Shown here one piece after another: positions 9,191-10,895 of a stretch of 10,895 nucleotides of DNA. This DNA is from Prevotellaceae bacterium (GTDB lineage Bacteria; Bacteroidota; Bacteroidia; Bacteroidales; UBA932). The DNA lies in contig JAITAP010000076.1 in NCBI GenBank assembly GCA_031284065.1, positions 1-10,895 of the forward strand. Reading direction: 5' to 3'. The notes under the pieces were generated by a model. It ran no database searches and was not told where the DNA came from. It saw only the letters and a program-made list of their open reading frames with translations. Position 1 is the first letter of the stretch; each line of letters opens with the position of its first letter. The position numbers and the translations under genes were made by a program.

Positions 9191-9763
9191 GTGACCGCGT
9201 CGTTTACTTTCGTGTATGTAGCGTTGCCCATTATCATATTTTGCTCCCGCATTCTGGATGTAACGCTGGGTACAATGCGTATTATCTTTGTCTCCAAAGG
9301 GCACAAGAAGGTAGCGCCGCTGCTCGGCTTCTTTGAAGTTTTTGTGTGGATTCTGGTGATTAGCCAGATTATGCAGCACGCCAACAACATTTACTGCTAC
9401 GTGGCGTACGCTGCGGGCTTTGCAATGGGCAACTTTGTTGGCATGATGATAGAGGAGCGGCTGGCCATAGGCATCTACTTTGTGCGCGTTATTACGCCGA
9501 AAAACGGGGATGATTTGGTTGCGCACCTCAACGAGCACGGGTACGGCGCAACGCTCATCAACGGCAAGGGAAAGGTAGGGCAGGTTAACCTCATCTACTC
9601 GGTGGTAAGCCGGAAGTCTATCGGCAAGGTAGAGCAAATAATTACCGATTTTGACCCCAACGTGTTCTACGTTATCGAAGATGTACGCGCGGCCAAGCGC
9701 GGAATTTTCCCCGATACGAGGGCGCACCTGCACATGTTTGGCAGGCATAAGCAGGAAAAGTAG
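9191..9763 (+). CDS. UPF0316 membrane protein (DUF5698 with DUF2179)
   Basis: The 190-residue product is an inner-membrane protein of unknown function. Three hydrophobic segments (about 6-24, 43-62 and 68-87) bracket the family signature SRILDVTLGTMRIIFVSKG (19-37). A soluble DUF2179 domain follows (about 100-165, with GYGATLINGKGKVG and VNLIYSVVSRK), a domain also found at the C-terminus of YitT proteins. Length and order are normal for UPF0316. The start is a GTG one base after the upstream stop; a second in-frame GTG at 9212 is possible, but the first gives tight coupling with the T9SS cargo gene. Both are probably read from the promoter at 8073-8103 and end at the terminator at 9812-9842. 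No transport substrate can be assigned. Confidence 0.87.
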   Translation: MTASFTFVYVALPIIIFCSRILDVTLGTMRIIFVSKGHKKVAPLLGFFEVFVWILVISQIMQHANNIYCYVAYAAGFAMGNFVGMMIEERLAIGIYFVRVITPKNGDDLVAHLNEHGYGATLINGKGKVGQVNLIYSVVSRKSIGKVEQIITDFDPNVFYVIEDVRAAKRGIFPDTRAHLHMFGRHKQEK

Positions 9764-9811
9764 CGCAGCGTGGATGTTTTTAGGGTAATACATACCCGCA
9801 AATATACGGTT

Positions 9812-9842
9812 CGGACGAGGTAAAACCCCGTCCGTTTTTTTT
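9812..9842 (+). terminator. Rho-independent terminator
   Basis: CGGACG (9812-9817) pairs with CGTCCG (9829-9834). After one A-C mismatch, GG pairs with CC around a TAAAA loop. Eight T residues follow (9835-9842). It closes the unit of the T9SS protein and UPF0316 genes. Confidence 0.85.
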
Positions 9843-9866
9843 ATTCCGTAACCTCCGTACAGGCGA

Positions 9867-9893
9867 TACCTGCCCGTATGGCGGGGCAAGGTA
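9867..9893. repeat. GC-rich inverted repeat between terminator and promoter
   Basis: TACC then TGCCC (9867-9875) pair with GGGCA (9884-9888) and GGTA (9890-9893), with one bulged A and an 8-nt loop. No T-run follows, so it is not a plain terminator. It lies 80 bases before the next -7 element. It could be an operator, a repetitive extragenic palindrome or chance. Confidence 0.35.
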
Positions 9894-9947
9894 CAGCATG
9901 GGTGAAAAAAAATTGCGCGGGGCAGCGCGTAGTAGCGCAAAAATTTA

Positions 9948-9955
9948 TACCTTTG
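9948..9955 (+). promoter_or_regulatory. Likely -7 promoter element TACCTTTG
   Basis: TACCTTTG at 9948-9955 matches the TAnnTTTG consensus exactly. No TTTG is found at the -33 distance, so the promoter is half-supported or needs an activator. Transcription would start near 9962 and run into the structured stretch 10022-10163 and, if not stopped, into the lipoprotein gene at 10349. Confidence 0.45.
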
Positions 9956-10021
9956 CACCGAGTTAAACATTATTGCCAACCTCTAAAAAAATTTTTTCTG
10001 CATGAAGCATACGTAAAATAA

Positions 10022-10163
10022 CCTCGCACGAGGACTCGTTCTCAAGGAGAACGATTGACATATATATAAAGCGTTAGCTTTTACTTTTATTGTTGAAATC
10101 TAGACAATTTCAAATTTATCAGAAGTAAAGTTATAACGCTCACGAGAAATCGTGGGCTTTATT
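10022..10163 (+). ncRNA. Structured intergenic region, candidate small RNA or repeat element
   Basis: This stretch holds a chain of hairpins. CCTC/GAGG (10022-10025 with 10030-10033) comes first. An 8-bp stem (10036-10043 with 10047-10054) has a 3-nt loop. A long-range pairing of AGCGTTA (10070-10076) with TAACGCT (10134-10140) encloses a second inner pairing of TTTACT-like arms and a 7-bp hairpin (10093-10099 with 10107-10113). An 8-bp stem capped by GAAA (10138-10157) follows. The outer AGCGTTA arm shares three bases with the GAAA stem, so they compete slightly. With the promoter element at 9948 and the T-rich tail after 10157, a transcript of about 200 nt is plausible. It does not fit RNase P, tmRNA, SRP RNA or any riboswitch core I know. 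A dispersed palindromic repeat is the main alternative. Function unknown. Confidence 0.33.
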
Positions 10164-10204
10164 CTTTTGGTAAATTAGGTAGTCTAGAACCTCAACAATA
10201 AAAG
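10084..10204. repeat. Long near-perfect inverted repeat (arms 10084-10105 and 10182-10204)
   Basis: Thirteen bases at 10084-10096 are exactly complementary to 10192-10204. After two or three unmatched bases, seven more (10099-10105) are complementary to 10182-10188. The arms are thus about 22 nt with 20 pairs, around 76 nt. The left arm overlaps the local hairpin 10093-10113, so both cannot form in the same RNA. This may be a switch, the folded ends of a small mobile repeat, or a relic. Confidence 0.55.
10138..10168 (+). terminator. GAAA-capped hairpin with T-rich tail, possible terminator
   Basis: GCTCACGA (10138-10145) pairs with TCGTGGGC (10150-10157), with one G-T wobble, around a GAAA tetraloop. 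The tail TTTATTCTTTT follows (10158-10168). The stem is stable but the T-run is broken, so it may end a transcript from 9962 or be part of a structured RNA. Confidence 0.35.
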
Positions 10205-10348
10205 AATTTAAGTTCACGGTTTTTTTATGCCCCTGCCTCACCCAAAATTTTCCCAAGCAACCAATTAATTCTTTCGTCGTAAACAAGCCGAACCACGCGA
10301 CGGTAAACAAGGAGTGGGCGCAACAAGCAAGTAACAAATTTTATTGCA
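10205..10348. other. Leader region before the lipoprotein gene, no gene seen
   Basis: No convincing coding sequence is seen on either strand. GTAAACAAG occurs twice (near 10280 and 10303), and a CGTCG/CGACG dyad frames the stretch between the copies. No TAnnTTTG promoter match lies here, so the lipoprotein gene is either read from 9948 with a leader of nearly 390 nt or from an unrecognised promoter. Confidence 0.45.
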
Positions 10349-10786
10349 ATGAAAAAAATTACATTTTACCAAAGCATGGCAACCTCTTGGGCTGCCGCCG
10401 TAGCGCTGGCTGTGGCGCTAAGCGCAGGCTTACCGTCCTGCGACAAGGATGAGCAAATAGATCCAACGCAAGAAAAAATAAACGCGCTGAACGCCGAAAT
10501 CAACTTGCTGGACAACCAAGTCCGCGCCGCTTTTGGCCTGGCAAGGACATCGCCAAACGACATCACGGTAGTTTTTGACAATCTTTTTGAGTTCATGGCA
10601 AAGGAATTATTCGGGCGCAAGGCTTTAAATATTGAAGATTCATGCAATGTCGTGCCCCCATTGGTTGAAAACTTGAAGGGAAGGGGGAAATATGGAAATC
10701 CAGAAAATGCAACCATCCTGTATAATCTGGCATTGGAAGATCTGGCTAAACGTGCCGAACGTGATTCGTTAACCCAACAAAAATAA
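10349..10786 (+). CDS. Small lipoprotein, probably surface-exposed, function unknown
   Basis: The 145-residue product begins with a lipoprotein signal: MKK, then a hydrophobic alanine and valine core (about 14-27) and the lipobox LPSC with C31. The mature N-terminus reads C-D-K-D-E. A lysine followed by two acidic residues just behind the cysteine matches the surface lipoprotein export signal described in Capnocytophaga and related Bacteroidetes, so export to the outer face of the outer membrane is inferred. Residues about 40-62 look helical (EKINALNAEINLLDNQVRAA) and may form a short coiled coil. The rest (FDNLFEFMAKELFG; NPENATILYNLALEDLAKRA) is probably helical too. I recognise no family. 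The start fits the signal peptide; no Shine-Dalgarno site is seen. Confidence 0.8.
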   Translation: MKKITFYQSMATSWAAAVALAVALSAGLPSCDKDEQIDPTQEKINALNAEINLLDNQVRAAFGLARTSPNDITVVFDNLFEFMAKELFGRKALNIEDSCNVVPPLVENLKGRGKYGNPENATILYNLALEDLAKRAERDSLTQQK

Positions 10787-10872
10787 ATTCAACCAATGTT
10801 TTAATGCCAGCCACGCATTGCGTTTAGGTGCGGGGGATTTTACCTCTTTATTATGGCGGGAGGAGAGAGATT

Positions 10873-10895
10873 ATGAAAACCAACATTCGGCAAAA
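10873..10895 (+). CDS. Possible start of a further gene, cut by window edge
   Basis: ATG at 10873 opens a frame (MKTNIRQ) that runs to the window end. GGAGG at 10859-10863 lies nine bases upstream, a proper Shine-Dalgarno site and unusual for this window. Only seven codons are visible, so no function can be given. It is 86 nt behind the lipoprotein gene and in the same direction, so the two may form an operon. Confidence 0.35.

Noticed and set aside
8197..9390. A 397-codon open frame on the minus strand across the T9SS cargo gene
   Set aside because: It is antisense to a frame with a signal peptide, a clear sorting domain and a promoter. Its product is rich in histidine, arginine and valine, as expected of a shadow of a GC-rich gene.
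9116..9979. A 287-codon open frame on the minus strand across the UPF0316 gene
   Set aside because: It covers a recognised membrane protein gene and a strong plus-strand terminator, and its product shows no family motif.
10061..10068. TTGACA (10055-10060) followed by TATATATAA as a sigma70-type promoter
   Set aside because: The two boxes are almost adjacent instead of about 17 bases apart, and this consensus is not the one used in Bacteroidetes.
10070..10140. Integron attC site suggested by the AGCGTTA and TAACGCT ends
   Set aside because: The ends do not fit the RYYYAAC and GTTRRRY cores, and no integrase or cassette array is present.
10022..10204. CRISPR array or tracrRNA
   Set aside because: There are no evenly spaced direct repeats with unique spacers and no cas gene in the window.
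10140..10337. A 65-codon minus-strand frame in the structured region
   Set aside because: It runs through the hairpins, including the GAAA-capped stem, and has no start signal or recognised motif. I treat it as a by-product of the inverted repeats.

Overview
The window looks like a chromosomal segment of a Bacteroidetes bacterium, most likely of the order Bacteroidales. The grounds are: two Bacteroidetes-type promoters (TTTG at -33, TAnnTTTG at -7), a secreted protein with a type IX secretion (T9SS) C-terminal sorting domain, two PorE-like proteins (TPR, PD40 propeller, OmpA domain), a lipoprotein with a lysine-plus-acidic signal right after the lipobox cysteine, and almost no Shine-Dalgarno sites. 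I cannot name a genus.

Layout. 1-312 is the C-terminal end of an IS4-type (DUF4372-like) transposase cut by the window edge. 313-721 holds a good promoter and a 43-codon ORF whose stop overlaps the next start. 722-2365 and 2769-4385 are tandem paralogues for exported envelope proteins with TPR, PD40 propeller and OmpA peptidoglycan-binding domains. Between them, on the minus strand, lies a truncated IS5-type transposase remnant, so the first paralogue has transposase debris on both sides. A strong hairpin closes this block at 4436-4486.

4593-8039 is a fermentation block: acetate kinase (ackA), then phosphate butyryltransferase (ptb) and butyrate kinase (buk). All three act at the acyl-phosphate step that yields ATP from acyl-CoA. 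ptb and buk are 26 nt apart and surely co-transcribed. ackA is 235 nt upstream and no pta lies beside it.

8073-9842 is a self-contained transcription unit: a promoter, a T9SS-sorted secreted protein of unknown function, an UPF0316/DUF2179 membrane protein starting one base after its stop, and a strong rho-independent terminator.

9843-10348 has no convincing gene but is rich in inverted repeats: several compact hairpins, a GAAA-capped stem followed by T-rich sequence, and a long near-perfect inverted repeat that competes with a local hairpin. It sits behind a possible promoter and is the part of the window least explained by known features; a structured non-coding RNA or a dispersed repeat are the leading readings. 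The window ends with a small, probably surface-exposed lipoprotein gene (10349-10786) and the first codons of a possible further gene.
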